From NCBI GenBank assembly GCA_910591455.2, contig OU342809.1, positions 3,302,363 to 3,366,362 on the forward strand: a stretch of DNA of 64,000 nucleotides, given 5' to 3'. Positions 35,650-48,632 of the stretch are shown here, piece by piece; the first letter of the stretch is position 1; every line of letters starts with the position of its first letter. The notes below the pieces were generated by a model. It had not been told where the DNA came from, searched no databases, and saw only the letters and a program-made list of their open reading frames with translations. The position numbers were made by a program, and so were the translations under genes. The stretch comes from Pholis gunnellus. Lineage: Eukaryota > Chordata > Actinopteri > Perciformes > Pholidae.

Positions 35650-36065
35650 ACTTAAGACTATAGAAGTCTATGAGAAAATGACTCTACTTCTCTCTTGATT
35701 TATTACCTCAGTAAACATTGTAAACATGAGTTTATGGTCTCAATCTCTAGTTTCAAGTCTTCTTCAATACAGCATGATGTTCATTTAGTAAATGATGGTC
35801 CATTTAGAGTCAAACAGACCATAAAGCAGGGGATGCTTTAGGGGCGGGGCTACACGGTGATTGACAGGTCTCTACCAGAGACGTATACGGCGTCTCTACG
35901 TCACTCCTCCTCTATGGAAATATGGTCACTTCCGTTCATTGGTTGCAAAAAGTCAAGATGGCGGCGGCCAAAGCTCCCAACTCAAGGCCTCAAAACAGCA
36001 GTCTACAAACTAATGGGTGACGCCATGACAACTGCCTCCACATCTTATATACGGTCTGTGGCTAC
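35650..36065. repeat. Dispersed repeat, copy B, most complete copy
   Basis: Positions 35666-35810 are identical to 15319-15463. The copy then continues through 'gaccataaagcaggggatgc', 'ggtgattgacaggt', 'tatggaaatatggtcacttc' and 'aagatggcggcggcc' to 'atatacggtctgtgg' at about 36061. The right part also matches 47733-47842. It resembles a non-autonomous element abundant in percomorph fish. The short ORF at 35857-36126 is inside the element and is not a gene. Confidence 0.8.
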
Positions 36066-36129
36066 GCCCCAACAAAGTGAAAGATCGATCAGATCAAATG
36101 TTTCCATTAGTCACAGAGTTCAATGAATT

Positions 36130-36300
36130 AGGTTAAGATTGAATGTCCAGTGTGCATGTGATCCAAACTCAGTGTTTGAGAGGTTCAGCCAGCCGGGTGA
36201 AATTCAATGTCTTGCTCAAGGACACTATGGCAGATTTGGACCCACTGGCTGCTGCAGGGGATCAAACCTGTGAAACCCGCAGGTGAAGGGACGGGTGTCG
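36130..36300. repeat. Possible dispersed repeat ('tgctcaaggacac' type)
   Basis: 'cttgctcaaggacac' followed by 'gctgctgcaggggatcaaac' resembles a motif often seen in fish intergenic DNA. No second copy is visible here, so this is recognition only. Confidence 0.3.
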
Positions 36301-36494
36301 TCCATCGAACCTGAACCCGACTACAGCCGAGCTCTTTATTCTTAGTGGGGGGGTATGCGTGGCACGCCGAGGGCCCCGGGACCGTTCTTCCTGTCTGCGG
36401 CTTGGCCTTTCGTGGTTTTTAAAGCTCAGGATTAAAAGGGCACAGGAAACTACCGGCGCTAATTTTAGACAGGCACGTAGAGGGGCTTGGCCGA

Positions 36495-36515
36495 CCCCCC
36501 CCCCCCCCCCCCCCC
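36495..36515. repeat. Poly-C tract, 21 bp
   Basis: An uninterrupted run of 21 C. Confidence 0.95.
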
Positions 36516-38760
36516 ATCAGCACCTTCATTGCAGCGGCACAGCGGCTACGACAGGACAGGCCATACAGGGATCTGGAAACACGTATATGTTCGCGTCACG
36601 GCGAGGGCTGTCAGGGGGGTCGGCATGCGGACATATGGTCAGAAGACAGAATGTACAGTAGTGAGGAGATGGGCATGCGTTCAGACTAAAAAAAGCTCTG
36701 CATAAAAAAAATAAAAGTGAGGGTCTGCTACAGGTATAGGTGAGGCTTTAAGGCTTTAAGGCTTCTTAGATGCCATAACTTAGATTATGATTCCAAGGTT
36801 TGGTGACACCAACAAAGAATAATTGAATCTGAAATAAATTCTAATCAGAATTTAGCAAAACTATCAATATGAATCAATATGGAGAATTAAAGGTTACGTG
36901 ACGTCTGGACCTCATAGGCTTAGTAAACGTTTATTTAATCTGTAAAAAAATGTGAGAATAACTCAATAATTGTTTGTGGCTTGGTCATCTGTGGCACCTC
37001 AAAAGTTGGTCTGTATAAAAAAAGATCGCCGTGTGTTTATACACGCGTGTCTTGGGATACGTGATGTCCTTGTGTGAATATGCTGTAATGGAGCGCAATA
37101 AAACTACATTTCTGGGGCTTTAAGATCGCCATCTTTGAAGGGCGCTTTCAGCTAAATGTGACTAATGTATCATTCAAACACGATTGCGGATGTTGGGGGA
37201 AAGTAAAGCAGTCGTAGATGGCCGCACGAGAAGGAAGACGTGAACCCCGAAGGTCTGCGATTCAGGAGGAAGTCGTCTTGTTCTGACTTCTAAAGCTAAG
37301 AAAGCGCCCGACAGACAGAAAAGTCATGTCAAGCAACTAATTAGAGCTGGAACGGTAAATGAAATATATGTACATCTGAAATTGATGCATTATCTCTTCT
37401 GGGTTACGAGAGTTATGCTGATAGCATCAATTTAATTTAAACTTTGACCGCTACTGTCCCCAGTAGGAGCTGTGGTAACATCTGTAGAGCGCTGCAGGGA
37501 TGACGTATGTTTGTGGGCCAACTCGGAGGTTAGCATCGCAATTAGCATCGCAATGGTTCCCTCGACAAAATGCCAATAGGATATTTCCATTGGATTTTGG
37601 ATTATTGTGGAAAATAAACTCTGCGGCAAACAGACATTCATGATACTTTAGGATACAGCGAGATAATCTTCACAGATGAACACCGCTTTCATGATTTTGG
37701 AAGCTTGAATGCAATCGGCAGATGTGAAAAGCTAACGTTGGTCTACGTTGGTGTGATGAGGTTTTGTAGTCTCACTAACCCTCTTTTAAAGACGAGTAAA
37801 AGCTTCAAACGTGGGGTATTTACTGGCGTATTTTATACCGTAGAGCAAAAGTAAATATTTCGTAAACTTGTGTTGAACACAGTTTTTATTTCAGCCATCT
37901 AACGAAAATCCCATAAAAAAAAAATAGCTGACTCATTTCTGGGGTTTTGGACTCAAAATAACTTTTCCCTTGAACACACATTTTTATTTATTTATTATAA
38001 AAAGCCAAATACAAGCGAGATCCAGACATCAGCATGCTGCATGTTGGAATGATAACAGCTCAACTGCTATTTTGGCCGGAGAGTTGTTTTGTAGCAGAAA
38101 TGGCTCACGACTCCAGGTGCTCGGTGATAACGCCGTCCTCCAGTCGGAGCAGCTAAGTTGCCAGTGCGTGGGGAGCTCTTTGTTCCAGAACAGGCGCACT
38201 GAGCCAAAAACCAAAAAAAAAAAAGAGTAACTTTTGAAAGTCTGAAAACAGCACCTGGACAAAGTCATTCTTGAAGTTTCTGGCAACTTCTGTTCCTTTT
38301 GTGTTATGGGAGCTTCAACAAAAAGCCCGCGTGCTCATTTATCCCAACACACGTGCTGCAAAGTAACACTTTGCGGTGTTGAAAATGCCACATCCGCTCT
38401 GTGATTGAGTTCGAACACGACGGCCAGCTGTGGGCTCGCTGTGGAGCGCGGCTGCCCCCCCCCCCCCCCCGCCCCGTTCCCACCGGCGTTCTTGGCCATG
38501 AAAATAAAGGCAAGAGGTTGCCCGGCTAAACTTGGTGCGCCTGCTAATCCTCTGCTAACGGTTCCTGTCCCTCTTACCCTCCAGCGACAGCGTGTTGACA
38601 GCAGCCTACACCCCCCCCCCCCCAAATTTCTCCCTCCTCCATCCATCCCTCCATCAGCCTCCCCCCCCCCGCCCACCTGTCTCATGTCACATTGCTACCC
38701 CCTCATCCACTCTAGCAATTTCCTGTTGCCCTCGCATATCGTGTTACAAGTTCCAAAATT
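36516..38760. other. Intergenic, no gene seen
   Basis: Unique-looking sequence up to 38400, then C-rich runs at 38455-38470 (16 C), 38611-38622 and 38661-38670. The ORFs across these runs are Pro-rich artefacts. Confidence 0.5.
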
Positions 38761-38769
38761 GCAAAGGCA

Positions 38770-38826
<57 letters not shown>

Positions 38827-38990
38827 CCTTCAAACTCACCCTCAAAACACACAGACATAAAAGGGAGCAAACACTCTCTGACACACACACACACACTCAC
38901 TCTTGCATGCCAGCCGTGCTATCATTTTCACTGCCAACCCTCACAATCTCCTCGCTTCACCATCACACTTTCAACACACACGCACACGCG

Positions 38991-39022
<32 letters not shown>

Positions 39023-39040
39023 CACACACATACACACACA
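38770..39040. repeat. Cluster of (CA)n microsatellites
   Basis: Three CA arrays: 38770-38824 (55 bp), 38880-38896, and an interrupted array at about 38975-39040. They are separated by CA-rich sequence. The Thr-His and Cys-Val ORFs on the two strands are artefacts. Confidence 0.93.
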
Positions 39041-41560
39041 CTCTAACCAGATTATTAATCCCGTTCAGGGAACAGGCTGTGACCAGAATCTCTTCAGAAG
39101 CAACAGATGGACCAGCTCCCAAAAAAACAAACCCCAAAACACTTCCTGTCGGAGGATTTGCACACAGACAACATTCATGTTCACTCATAAGTCACTTTTA
39201 GGGACATTACATTTATTTCCTGGAGTCTTGCCTTGACCCGAAACATAACTACTGCTCTCCTAACCCTAAACCTTAACCAGTGACCCCAAACATGTGTTCA
39301 GGTGTTTGAAGAAAATCATTTTGAAAAATACACTTTTATTCTTAAATTCTTCTTTTAATTTAATATTTAGCAATACTGTTATTTGTATGGTGTTTCTTTC
39401 ACACAGTTATAATTCATATACATGAACACAATGATTGGTGGGAGAATTGGCAGCGATACGAGGAACAATCCTCCTTTTGCTCCCGTCAACCATCTACACA
39501 CCTGCTCCTACTCTTCCCTGTGTGGCCTCTTCCTCCCCCGACCTCCTCACCTGCATCTCGTTCCCTCATCAGCCTCTCGCTACATAAACCGGCTCCATTC
39601 ATTCCCAACCACACCGTCAGAGCGGCGATGTGGTTTTCTGTCGGTGCGCCCGAGTGGTCTGCACTTCTTGTTTATCCCCAAGCTGCTAACGCACCAACAC
39701 CCGCAGACTCAAAACTCACCAAAAAAATCCATTTCTTTATTTGTCTGCTGATCGCTCCTCTGATCGTAACGAAGCTTTGAAACACGTTTGAATAACTTTT
39801 CTCCAGTTGAAACATTTTCATCACTTATTTTGCATTCTGTCTGAATTTAACATCAGGACACTTTTAGACCAACATGACAAATGAACTTCTCAGGAAGCTG
39901 GTTTATTCAACACAGCTCATGTAAATGCAGCTAATTTGGATTTTCTTTTTTTGCTCTTGTACCGTTCATCACAACGGACATTTTGATTGGTTGAAGCAGG
40001 ACAAACACAGGTGCTATTAATAACATTAAAGCCAGCTGATTCCATTCAGATGTTCCAGCTGCCAGGGTGATGCTGATGAACATGTTTGCTTTACTGCATA
40101 CTTGGAGCCTGAGTGATATTTTATTCATTCATTCATTATTAAGTCAATATGTTGCAATACACACGCCATTTTTTTTTTTTGTAGGCTTCATAGCTGGAGG
40201 TCACCAGACTTCTCTGTATCATGCTTTGCAGCAGACAGCAGTGTTCTTGTGCTATCTTTGTCAGGACCAGATTGAGTGTGGACCTTGCCAGAGAGGGGAC
40301 GTTTGGTCATGTCCTCAGTGTGGTCCAACTCGGTCGTAGGGTTAAAGCTGCAACATGTAACACGCAGCCACATGCTCCAAACAGATAGGGGTCAGGATGT
40401 CACCTCTATGACTGGGTCCATGTGATCTAAATTCACTGCCATCAGCTTAACAAAGCCAACTACTAGCAGGGCAGGACTATGCAAAATTCACCCAAACTGC
40501 CCAAACTCTGAGAGACGGTAAAATTAACATTGAATTCAGTCATCAAATACCCCAGAGCCGGGTGTCACGGAGGGCTGGTGGGGTGCTGGATCTAACTTGT
40601 AAAAGCAGCAACAGAAAAATGACCACGAAGCGAGGGTGCGGGTCATTTTCTCGTTTCTGCCACTTTGGATTTAAAACATAAAATGCACACGGACCGTGAA
40701 TGCATCCAACGTGTCCTCATAGATACAAAGAAGTGACACATTCGATGCACGCTCGTTACATGCGTGCAGCCTTTTCAAAATAAACCACTGTCTTCACAGG
40801 AAACAACTTTAGTTAAGTTTCGGCCAAAGGTCGGTGGATTGGGTTAAAAATAACTACGGAAGTGACAGTTACTGAGGAACGCATGTTGCGTGACAAATAA
40901 ATCAAAGTTGACTTCTGGTTTCACACGGGGAACGAACAGCAGGTGTCCTGGCTGAGAAGGTCGCTGGTTGGTTGGACTCGTCCACCTGCGCTCCATTCTG
41001 TGGTCTTCATACTTCTTTGTTCATGATTACATGGTTAACATACAAAATGATTACGGCGTAATAATATTCCTGGGTATAGCTAGGAATGCTGGATGAGACC
41101 AGCCTGATGTGTTATTGACGAGCCCTCGGGGCAGCTCTGCGTCTCCGTCCTCTCATGTTGGACTGAAGACAGACTGGACGCTACAGAGACTCACTATCGG
41201 GGCTAGCTGGTTAGCATACTCCAGCTAGCACAATACAACACAGACGTCTTTGAAATAACAACACTGTGACCGCTTTACATTCTGGCAATGTTAGTTCATT
41301 TTCTTTCCATGTTTTAGATTAAAACCACACACATGAAGGTTAGATTGAGTTTAGGGTCAGGAGCTCGGTCCTCACAAGTATAGATGGAGTACAAACATGC
41401 ACGTAGGTTTCATTAACGTGCTTTCCCACTGTTGAAATCATCACTGGTGTCGTTGCGACCTCTGACACCACCCACGCCCTCCGGAATGCTGGGAAGGAAT
41501 GTCTGGAGAAGGAGGGGAGTCCGAAAGAAGAGCTTTGTTTTGGGCCTCGGTGTTTTGCTC

Positions 41561-41603
<43 letters not shown>

Positions 41604-42960
41604 ACATACATTGTAATACAGTGTTCTCTTTTGCTGCCCACGCAATTTCCACAGCAATTTTCCCAGTGTGATCACAACCCGACCTCGCTCTAGAACAGTC
41701 TGACATTCAATATTTAACCTTTTAAAATGTAAGTTTGAATCTGACGCCAATGAATCTTTTCTTTTCAATTAAAAAAAAAACATTTTCACTCAAAGTAAAG
41801 CTGCGACGTGTTTGAGACAAACGTGTTTCCCACAAAGTTTCTATGGCAGGGCCGTGAAGCCCGAGATGTTTTGTTCCTTTTTTCATATCAAAAGTTCTAA
41901 ACACTCAAAAACTGCACTTATAGTTATAGATGGAACCTTATTTAGCTCTGTTGTGAATTAAAATGTAGTTTTAGACAGCTTTACTGGTAGATTAAACTAG
42001 AAGAAAAGGCAGATGGTGTATTCAGGATGCAAACAGGTTGCACATGTCAGCGAGTATCTGCACCACTGAATACATTTGATCCTGACCTCTGACCTGCATG
42101 TGGAGGAGAGAAAGCAGAAGCAAACTTAACTACAGGGACACAATTGTATTCTGTGTTTTGGTGTTTCAATATCACTAAATGCTAAAACATTTCTCCTGAG
42201 GTGAAACATGTCCAATCCAAGCCAGGTGCAAAGAGACGGCAGCTGCAGCCAAAAATCGACAAAAGGCGGATTCAAAACCGTCTCCTGACGAGCTGCGAAG
42301 CTCGTGACAAAAATAGTCAGTGTTCAAATTGCTGGGTTTGTCTTTTTCTCTAACACCGTTGCAGATGTGCCCCCAATTTTGTCAGATCCCCATCCCCCCA
42401 TAACCTCACCTGACGAGCTTTGCAGCCGGTGACAAAAATAGTTTAGCCCGTTCCCATCGCTTGTATTTCCTCTTTATAAGTTAGCGGATATGCTTGCTTG
42501 TCTAACACCCACCTTCCCGTCCCTGCTGCCTCCTCCATCAGCCATCTACCTCTGTGATCCTCGTGCGGATCTGATGGATTTGCAAGGCGCTGATGTAGCC
42601 GGCTGTCAAGCTCCTGCACGTGCTGCCGTGAGCGGTCCCAGATACAGGCAGGGCAACGGGGGGGAGACATTGGATTTTTCACGGTTCGTACTACAACAGG
42701 CTTTTACCATTACAGGCATGTGGGCAGAACCAACCGTGGTGGTTGGAGGAGTCGGTGTTTGATTGGAAAATTGTTGGTTCTAGCTGTTAGTGTCAGGAGG
42801 ACGACGACAAACAACCTGCTGTATTGTGACATTCAAACCAAGAGGACCATTGAGATACGAATGTGATGCAGACACAACATGATCAAGAATCACATCAAGC
42901 AAAGAGAACATGGTTCGAATGTGATTTCTGATTCATTACTGCTGATTTATTACGCATTTA
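39041..42960. other. Intergenic, no gene seen
   Basis: Contents are degraded GTGAGGAC-type repeat pieces at about 40255-40340 and 41340-41400, a (TG)n at 41564-41600, and short ORFs without known domains. The block at 40800-40950 ('gttaaaaataactacgg', 'cagcaggtgtcctggct') resembles a common fish repeat but has no clear partner here. Confidence 0.45.
41564..41600. repeat. (TG)n microsatellite
   Basis: A perfect TG run of about 37 bp. Confidence 0.95.
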
Positions 42961-42964
42961 AAAC

Positions 42965-43060
42965 AGAGGTCGGCAACCTTTTTGACATAAAGGGCCTATT
43001 TCTTTATATAGTTTTCAAAATCAGTGGGCCATATCAACATTAGGGTTGATGTTGAGTTTA
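42965..43060. mobile_element. hAT-type element end fragment
   Basis: cagaggtcggcaaccttttt at 42965 matches the CAGNGGTCGGCAACC terminal inverted repeat of a hAT (Charlie-like) group, followed by 'gggcc' and 'gtgggccatat', typical of these ends. No matching right end or 8-bp duplication is visible, so this is a solo fragment. Confidence 0.5.
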
Positions 43061-43189
43061 ATTATGACACCAAATCAACATTTTAATCTCCCACGGATCT
43101 GAAATGTTATTCTCTCTGTAAAGAGTGCAGCAGGAATGAGTCCCCGGTTTCCCTCTTCTCAAAGTCGACGGGTTTTGTGAAATTTTTTT

Positions 43190-43346
43190 TGGTTAGATGT
43201 CTGAAATAAGGTCTGTGGTTAAACAATATATTTAAGCATTTTGTTCTACGAACAATCCAAAATGTTATGGAAAAATCCTCCTTTTTGTTGAGGGAACCAG
43301 TGTGCTGCTAACTTTGGCCTACAAAAATACGTCATCGTTGCACCAA
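43190..43346. repeat. Dispersed repeat, copy 1 (partner at 62385-62740)
   Basis: 'gagggaaccagtgtgctgct' then 'aaaaatacgtcatcgttgcacc' (shortened) matches 'gagggaaccagagtgatgct' and 'aaatacgtcatccctgcacc' at 62671-62732. 'aaggtctgtggttaa' upstream matches 'caggtctgtggttaa' at about 62387. Order and orientation agree. Confidence 0.5.
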
Positions 43347-44235
43347 TGTATGGGCAACGTGCTTAGAAACATACAAATTAATATATACAATACATACCCT
43401 GTCTCCTACAAAGTAAAACATAAAACTATGATCTTTCATCCACCTTTTCAATTCTAAAAAGTCTAAAAATACATTTGACAGTATGTTTTTCTGCACCGTT
43501 TTGAATGAATTCTGCGACCTGAATGCTCCAACTTCACCCGTTTTCCTTTTTAAATTCATTGTGAATCAAACCGGAGACTTGTGAAGCCTTTCCTTCAAAA
43601 ACTATCTTTGGCTCCTTCGTGAGCCTTGAATCAACGCGTCTTTCCGCCCACACAGCCTGAACCTGAAGTGACTACGGTGAACTTTCTATTATTTCTCTGC
43701 TGGAGAACCGAGATGGAGGGAGCGAGAGAGACACTGAGAGGGAGATAAAACCCGAAAGAGAGGGAGAGCCACGGGAAAGAGAAGCTGTGGTTGACAAAAG
43801 GCTGTGAATCATCCGCGCCATCTCCTTGGAGCCCACGCAGCAAACTCAAGAGGAGTATAAATAGTCATTATCATTTAAAAACATCACATCCCGCCCACAC
43901 AGACAGACCTGCTGTCAAGCCCTCTTCACTGATGCTGATTTATTTTCACATTGTTGTCTCTTGGCCTCCATTTCTCATTAACGCTTTCAGGAAAGTGTCA
44001 GTAGTGTCCAACACCTGTCTGGATTCTTACTGTAATACGGCAATATATCAAGAATAATCTTGTAGTTGACTACAACCCTCATTGTTCCCCCGTTTCCACC
44101 AGAAATAGTGAGAATATGCAGGTTTTTTTAAAACCAGCCAATTAGACTTCAGCCATTTAAACAGTGAAATTATCTTAAAGAAAAACTGTGTGTGTATATA
44201 TACAGATGTTACTTATTTAGTGTCTCTTTCAAACT
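43347..44235. other. Intergenic, no gene seen
   Basis: A purine-rich stretch lies at 43710-43790. Short ORFs only. Confidence 0.5.
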
Positions 44236-44520
44236 GTTCAAACAGAGTTGGTGCTATTGGAACAGTGGAAAGATATCTTTTGTTTGTCGGGTTCGAATGA
44301 AGTGTGTTTTATTACGATCAGCGAAGCAAAATGACTTTCTGTCAGTGGAGTCCGGTGACTTTGAGAAGCGCACATAATGGCTTTCATCTCACATCTCAGT
44401 GAATTGAGGGTTTGTTACCAAACTAAAGAAAAGACTTGTTGGAACATTGGAAAGACTAACCAACCCGTTTGAGTGAAGTGCTTTTTGATGGTCAGCGAGG
44501 TAAAATTCTCTTCTACGCGC
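44236..44520. repeat. ~182-bp tandem repeat, second locus (family at 21766)
   Basis: Units start with 'cagagttggtg' at 44242 and a degraded version at about 44418, a period near 182 bp. Words shared with 21766-22113 include 'ggaacagtggaaaga', 'gaatgaagtgtg', 'atcagcgag', 'agtgaattgagggttt' and 'ttggaaagacta'. The orientation is the same at both loci, 22.5 kb apart. Confidence 0.7.
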
Positions 44521-45874
44521 ACCACACACACATACACACATATCATTTTATACAACAAAGACATGACTTTCATCAACAAGACCAGTGTTTGTCGCGGTTT
44601 CATTGCCTAACTTTGTTTTTTAATGTAATGTTGTTGTTGTAAGCGACACAGAGCATCTTTGTGTCCTTGTACACAAAAAAAGATTTAGTTTCCTGACTAT
44701 TTCAGGAACTCCCTTGAGCCTGTAATGAGGTGGGTTTGGACAGTGTGCAGGATCCTGTCTTGTCTCCTTGTCCTTTCCGATGCTCTAGTCCCTGAAAGCT
44801 TTCATTCAAGAGGTGCAAAAGATGTTTTATGTGAATCAGTAAATCTGCGTTCCTTTTTGAATGTGTGTCGGCTTCAGACGCGCACGCTCCTCTTCCCGGT
44901 CTACCGCCCTTATATTAGTCAAACTATAATAACATCCCAGTCGAGCGCTCCCTCCTGCCTCTCTCGCCGGTGCCGTTTCCCGTCATCAGTGTCCGCCCAC
45001 GGTGGGCTGTTGGCACATCGAGGAACAGGAAGTGGAAGTGGGTGATTAAGGCGGATCCAGGCCTGCCTGCCCAGTGTGAATCCAGCCCAGGTATGAGTAA
45101 TGCTGCTGACACAACGGAGCCACTTCAGCGACAGAACATGGGGGGGAAAGAGAGCTAATAAGGGAGACAGTGGGAGGAAATGGCACTTCATCATCCCCGA
45201 GAACACTTCACCGACTATTGGATGATGAACAGAATACTTCACGGGATTGTTGACATCCACCAAAATAGACACAATATGTAAGTCACACATGATGCTGCTG
45301 TGCATGTCATAACTGCACTGCACTATTTCTGGTTCATCACAACTTGGGTCATTGTTGTTCAGCAGGGTATGAAGACTGATGACATTTAGCATTAGATAAA
45401 TAATTCATCACAATAAAACATTCAGGCAGCTTTAATTTGTCTTCTCTTTGTCATGAAGTCACTGCTGCTGCAGACGTGTGTCTGCTGCAAGCTGCTGAGA
45501 CTGAAGAACAACAAATACTTTTAATAGATTATTCTTTAGGAGATTATTCTTTTTATGGCAACAAAGTTCAGTAGTTGAATTGTTTAGCTTCAGGGTTTGA
45601 TTTTTCTAATTTCCAACGCTCACAAATACAAGAAGGTTTAATTCGTGCCATCGCGCAGTGAATTCTCAAGCGATGAACTTTGATAGATTTCATCATGAAG
45701 ACCATCTGAACTTTGAATCAGTCTTTTTATTTTCATTGCAGTGGCTGTTCGGTCGAATATAAATAGACGCTAACGACCCAGCGTAGTTTTAAGCAAATTT
45801 GACGGCATACAAGTTTACAAGAGCACTGGTCAATTTTGAGATTTTGGTCTATTTTGCTTCTACAACATGTTTCC
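44521..45874. other. Intergenic, no gene seen
   Basis: Mostly unique-looking sequence. The GC-richer block at 44930-45170 lacks an intact known domain in any frame. Nothing else is recognised. Confidence 0.5.
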
Positions 45875-46435
45875 TTTCAGACTAGCGGAAAAGAAAACAT
45901 CCAAACACATTTCGGTGTTTATTTTACTACTTTGATGATTTGCGTCTGTAGATTTCTCCTAAATTCACATAACGCCTCATTTGCAGATTTAAACATAACT
46001 TTGCAGAAAACTTGTAATACAAAAAAAGAATGGTCTTAATAATGTGAGTAATGAACTGGTGAAGTTTCATGGTGATATCTATGAGTTCATTTGTTTCCCC
46101 GTTTCACCTGTAGAGTCTTCACTCTGATCCAGAAATCTCCACCTCAGCAGCTCTTACGTACAGCAAACTGTACACTTTCATTCCTCTCTATGTGCTGAAG
46201 GTTTCCACAGACGGGTTTGTTCATATATCATTCATAACCTGATTTATCCAATATTTAATTATTTAAAACATGGAGATAATTGATTTTTTTATGACTGTTG
46301 ACAGTATTTTCTGATATCAAACATTGCCTCAGTAATAAACCTTTGACTCTATGTGCATATTTAAACGTACGTTTTCAGAAATCTTGTATTGCAAAAAAAA
46401 TGTTTTGTTAATAATAAACTTGGGAAGCTTAACTG
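45875..46435 (+). repeat. Dispersed repeat with inverted partner at 54010-54215
   Basis: 'ggtgtttattttacta', 'tctgtagatttctcctaaat', 'gcctcatttgca', 'atttaaacataac', 'agaaaacttgt' and 'gaagtttcatggtgatatct' (45911-46080) occur in reverse complement at 54010-54190. A partial second unit follows at about 46360-46435 ('atatttaaacgtac', 'agaaatcttgtattgcaa', 'aataaacttgggaagct'). The family is not named; it is non-coding. Confidence 0.7.
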
Positions 46436-47480
46436 TGGTGTGTATGCATTGTTTATTCATCTGTTGTGTCTCCCCTCACATCAGTGGTATCCAAAATGAT
46501 AAAGGAAGAAATTCACCATAGAAAAAGCAAACACATTTCTGCATCCTTAGTAGACCAGAATGCAATTCTGCTACAAGCCATTATGACTTTTCCTTAGAGG
46601 CTGCATATTTAATCTTTTCTCAAATGAAAAAACTCAATTGTGTAGTCCTGGCGACCTCTATCAGTAGTCTATCCTCCCAATATAAAGCTGTTTATTCTCT
46701 GAGGACCACAAGGCATTCAGGGAAATAAAGGAAATCATAATCTCAAATAAAACTTGCAAAAACTGGATTTTCAGGAGAAATCCAGACCTGTTCTTAAACT
46801 TGTGTAACATCTTCTCCCTCCTCATCCTCATTCAGAGGAAGAATGGGTAAATATAGACAACCTCGCGTGTCTTTGAATAACGTCTGTTGTCAGGTCAACG
46901 GCAGCGAGATAAGTAAATACACACACATCATATTCGACCAGCGGAGGCTTGAAATGGACGAAAAAAGACGTCAGACAGAGCGCGTCCCTGGTCTGAATGG
47001 ACCCTCGCTAGCTGCCTGTGAGTGGGAGGAAGGAGGTGAATGGAAGCTGTTGGGCGCTCGTCTTTTTCAGAAACAGCTTGAGGAGCTGCACATGAAGTCC
47101 GCTGTATTTCAAGGCAACGATGTGCAGGTTTTTATTGCTCTAAATATAGCGCTGCTGACTCCTTCTCCTCTGGAAAACCTTTTTTAGATATATGAGAAAC
47201 AGACCTTTTCCATAAAAACACACAATGTTTATTCCTCCAATCATGTTTAGCCACATGGCTTCATCACAGTAGTGACTTCACCCATTTCTCCCCCCCCCCC
47301 CCCCCCAATGTAGAACAACCAATAACTATTTTCTGAATACAATTGAGGATTGTTTTTAGCTATAATACAACTGGATTTCTGTATAGCTTGTACTCTATAC
47401 AACACCTATTGCATGATCATTGTTGCTCCTGCTGAGGTTTCTCCCTTTTACACAATCTGTCTTCTTTCTTTAAAAAACAA
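46436..47480. other. Intergenic, no gene seen
   Basis: The 114-codon ORF at 46843-47187 shows no known domain and no splice context; I do not call it a gene. A 17-bp poly-C lies at 47290-47306. Confidence 0.5.
47290..47306. repeat. Poly-C tract, 17 bp
   Basis: An uninterrupted run of 17 C. Confidence 0.95.
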
Positions 47481-47499
47481 AAAGGGGATTATGAAGCCA

Positions 47500-47845
47500 T
47501 CTGAAATACGTTTGTGGTGTCTATCCACGCAGCAACCTCCGATTCTGAAGGGTAGCCAATGCGGAAATGTATTAAACTTGCAATTCTTCTAGTGGCCATC
47601 AGGGGGCGACTCCTCTGGTTGCAAAAATAAGAGCTTCAACCCTTTCATAGCATGTTTTCACTTCATGAAAGTTAATTGTAATATTTGTGTCACCTTTTTA
47701 AATGTCTTATTCAGCTCATGTGTCTTCTGAAACCCAAGATGGCGACGGCCAAAATGCCGAACTTGAGGCTTCAAAACGGCAGTTCACAAACCGACGGGTG
47801 ACAACGCGGCGACTACGTCCACTTCTCATATAGAGTCTATGGTTG
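47500..47845. repeat. Dispersed repeat, copy C (internally deleted)
   Basis: The right part, 'caagatggcgacggcc' to 'atatagagtctatgg' (47734-47842), matches copy B at about 35954-36061. The left part contains 'tctagtggccatcaggggg' and 'tggttgcaaaaa', the usual left portion of this family, but the 145-bp block shared by copies A and B is absent. Confidence 0.65.
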
Positions 47846-48591
47846 TCAAATAACTCTGCCTATAACTAAAGAAAAGTAAATACTTTACACACCTGTACTT
47901 TTTTACGACTTACGCAGTATTAAACCGTGTACATGTGACAATCATTGCAAAAACATCCTGTCTGTCTATTGGGTGGACTTAAAGATAAACAAATACCTCT
48001 TTCTCCATTTTCCTAAACCTGCCTTCAATGAAGCACCTCCGCTCTGTTACTCCTCCCCGTATACTCTCTCTAAGAAAGGCCTCGAGCTCGTAAACACAGC
48101 AGCCACCCCTCTGTTAGCGTATAGCGGAGGAAGTCCATTAACAAACAGCGGGGGCCACACCGGATGGCAGAGCCCTGGCACCCGATCAAGGCTGGAGGCT
48201 CCGGAGCCGACAGAGGCTTGTAAATATTTCAGTGTGTCTAATGTGATGTTTTTTTTCTTTCCCGGGCTGCGGCCCACTCTCAAGAGACGCTCAACACTCA
48301 GCTTTACTCCTCACCTCATTACATAATGTCTTGATTATTGACTCCGGAAGGTCAGCCGCTGGCTTTTAGGATACAGGGAACATGCCAGGTACTTTCCTGT
48401 GTAATCATTATGTTCATTATTAACGCATCCACATGCTAAAGATACAACATGTCCTTATTTAGCGCAGGAAAGCCTCTGATGTGCTTGAGTCGGCTGGACT
48501 TTAAACACCAGACGTCGACCGGTTGAGGGATGATCCTCACTTGATGCTCCTTTCTTCCTGCCTCGCTTTCCTGCTCGACCTCATCTTTTGT

Positions 48592-48632
<41 letters not shown>

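Noticed and set aside
39255..39280. Telomere-like 'taaccctaaacctt' text
   Set aside because: Only about two degenerate units; it belongs to a degraded GTGAGGAC/GGTTAGGG-type dispersed repeat rather than a telomere.
46843..47187. 114-codon ORF beginning MGKYRQPRV
   Set aside because: No known domain, no flanking splice sites I could justify, and no repeat or homologue recognised; left as unexplained sequence.
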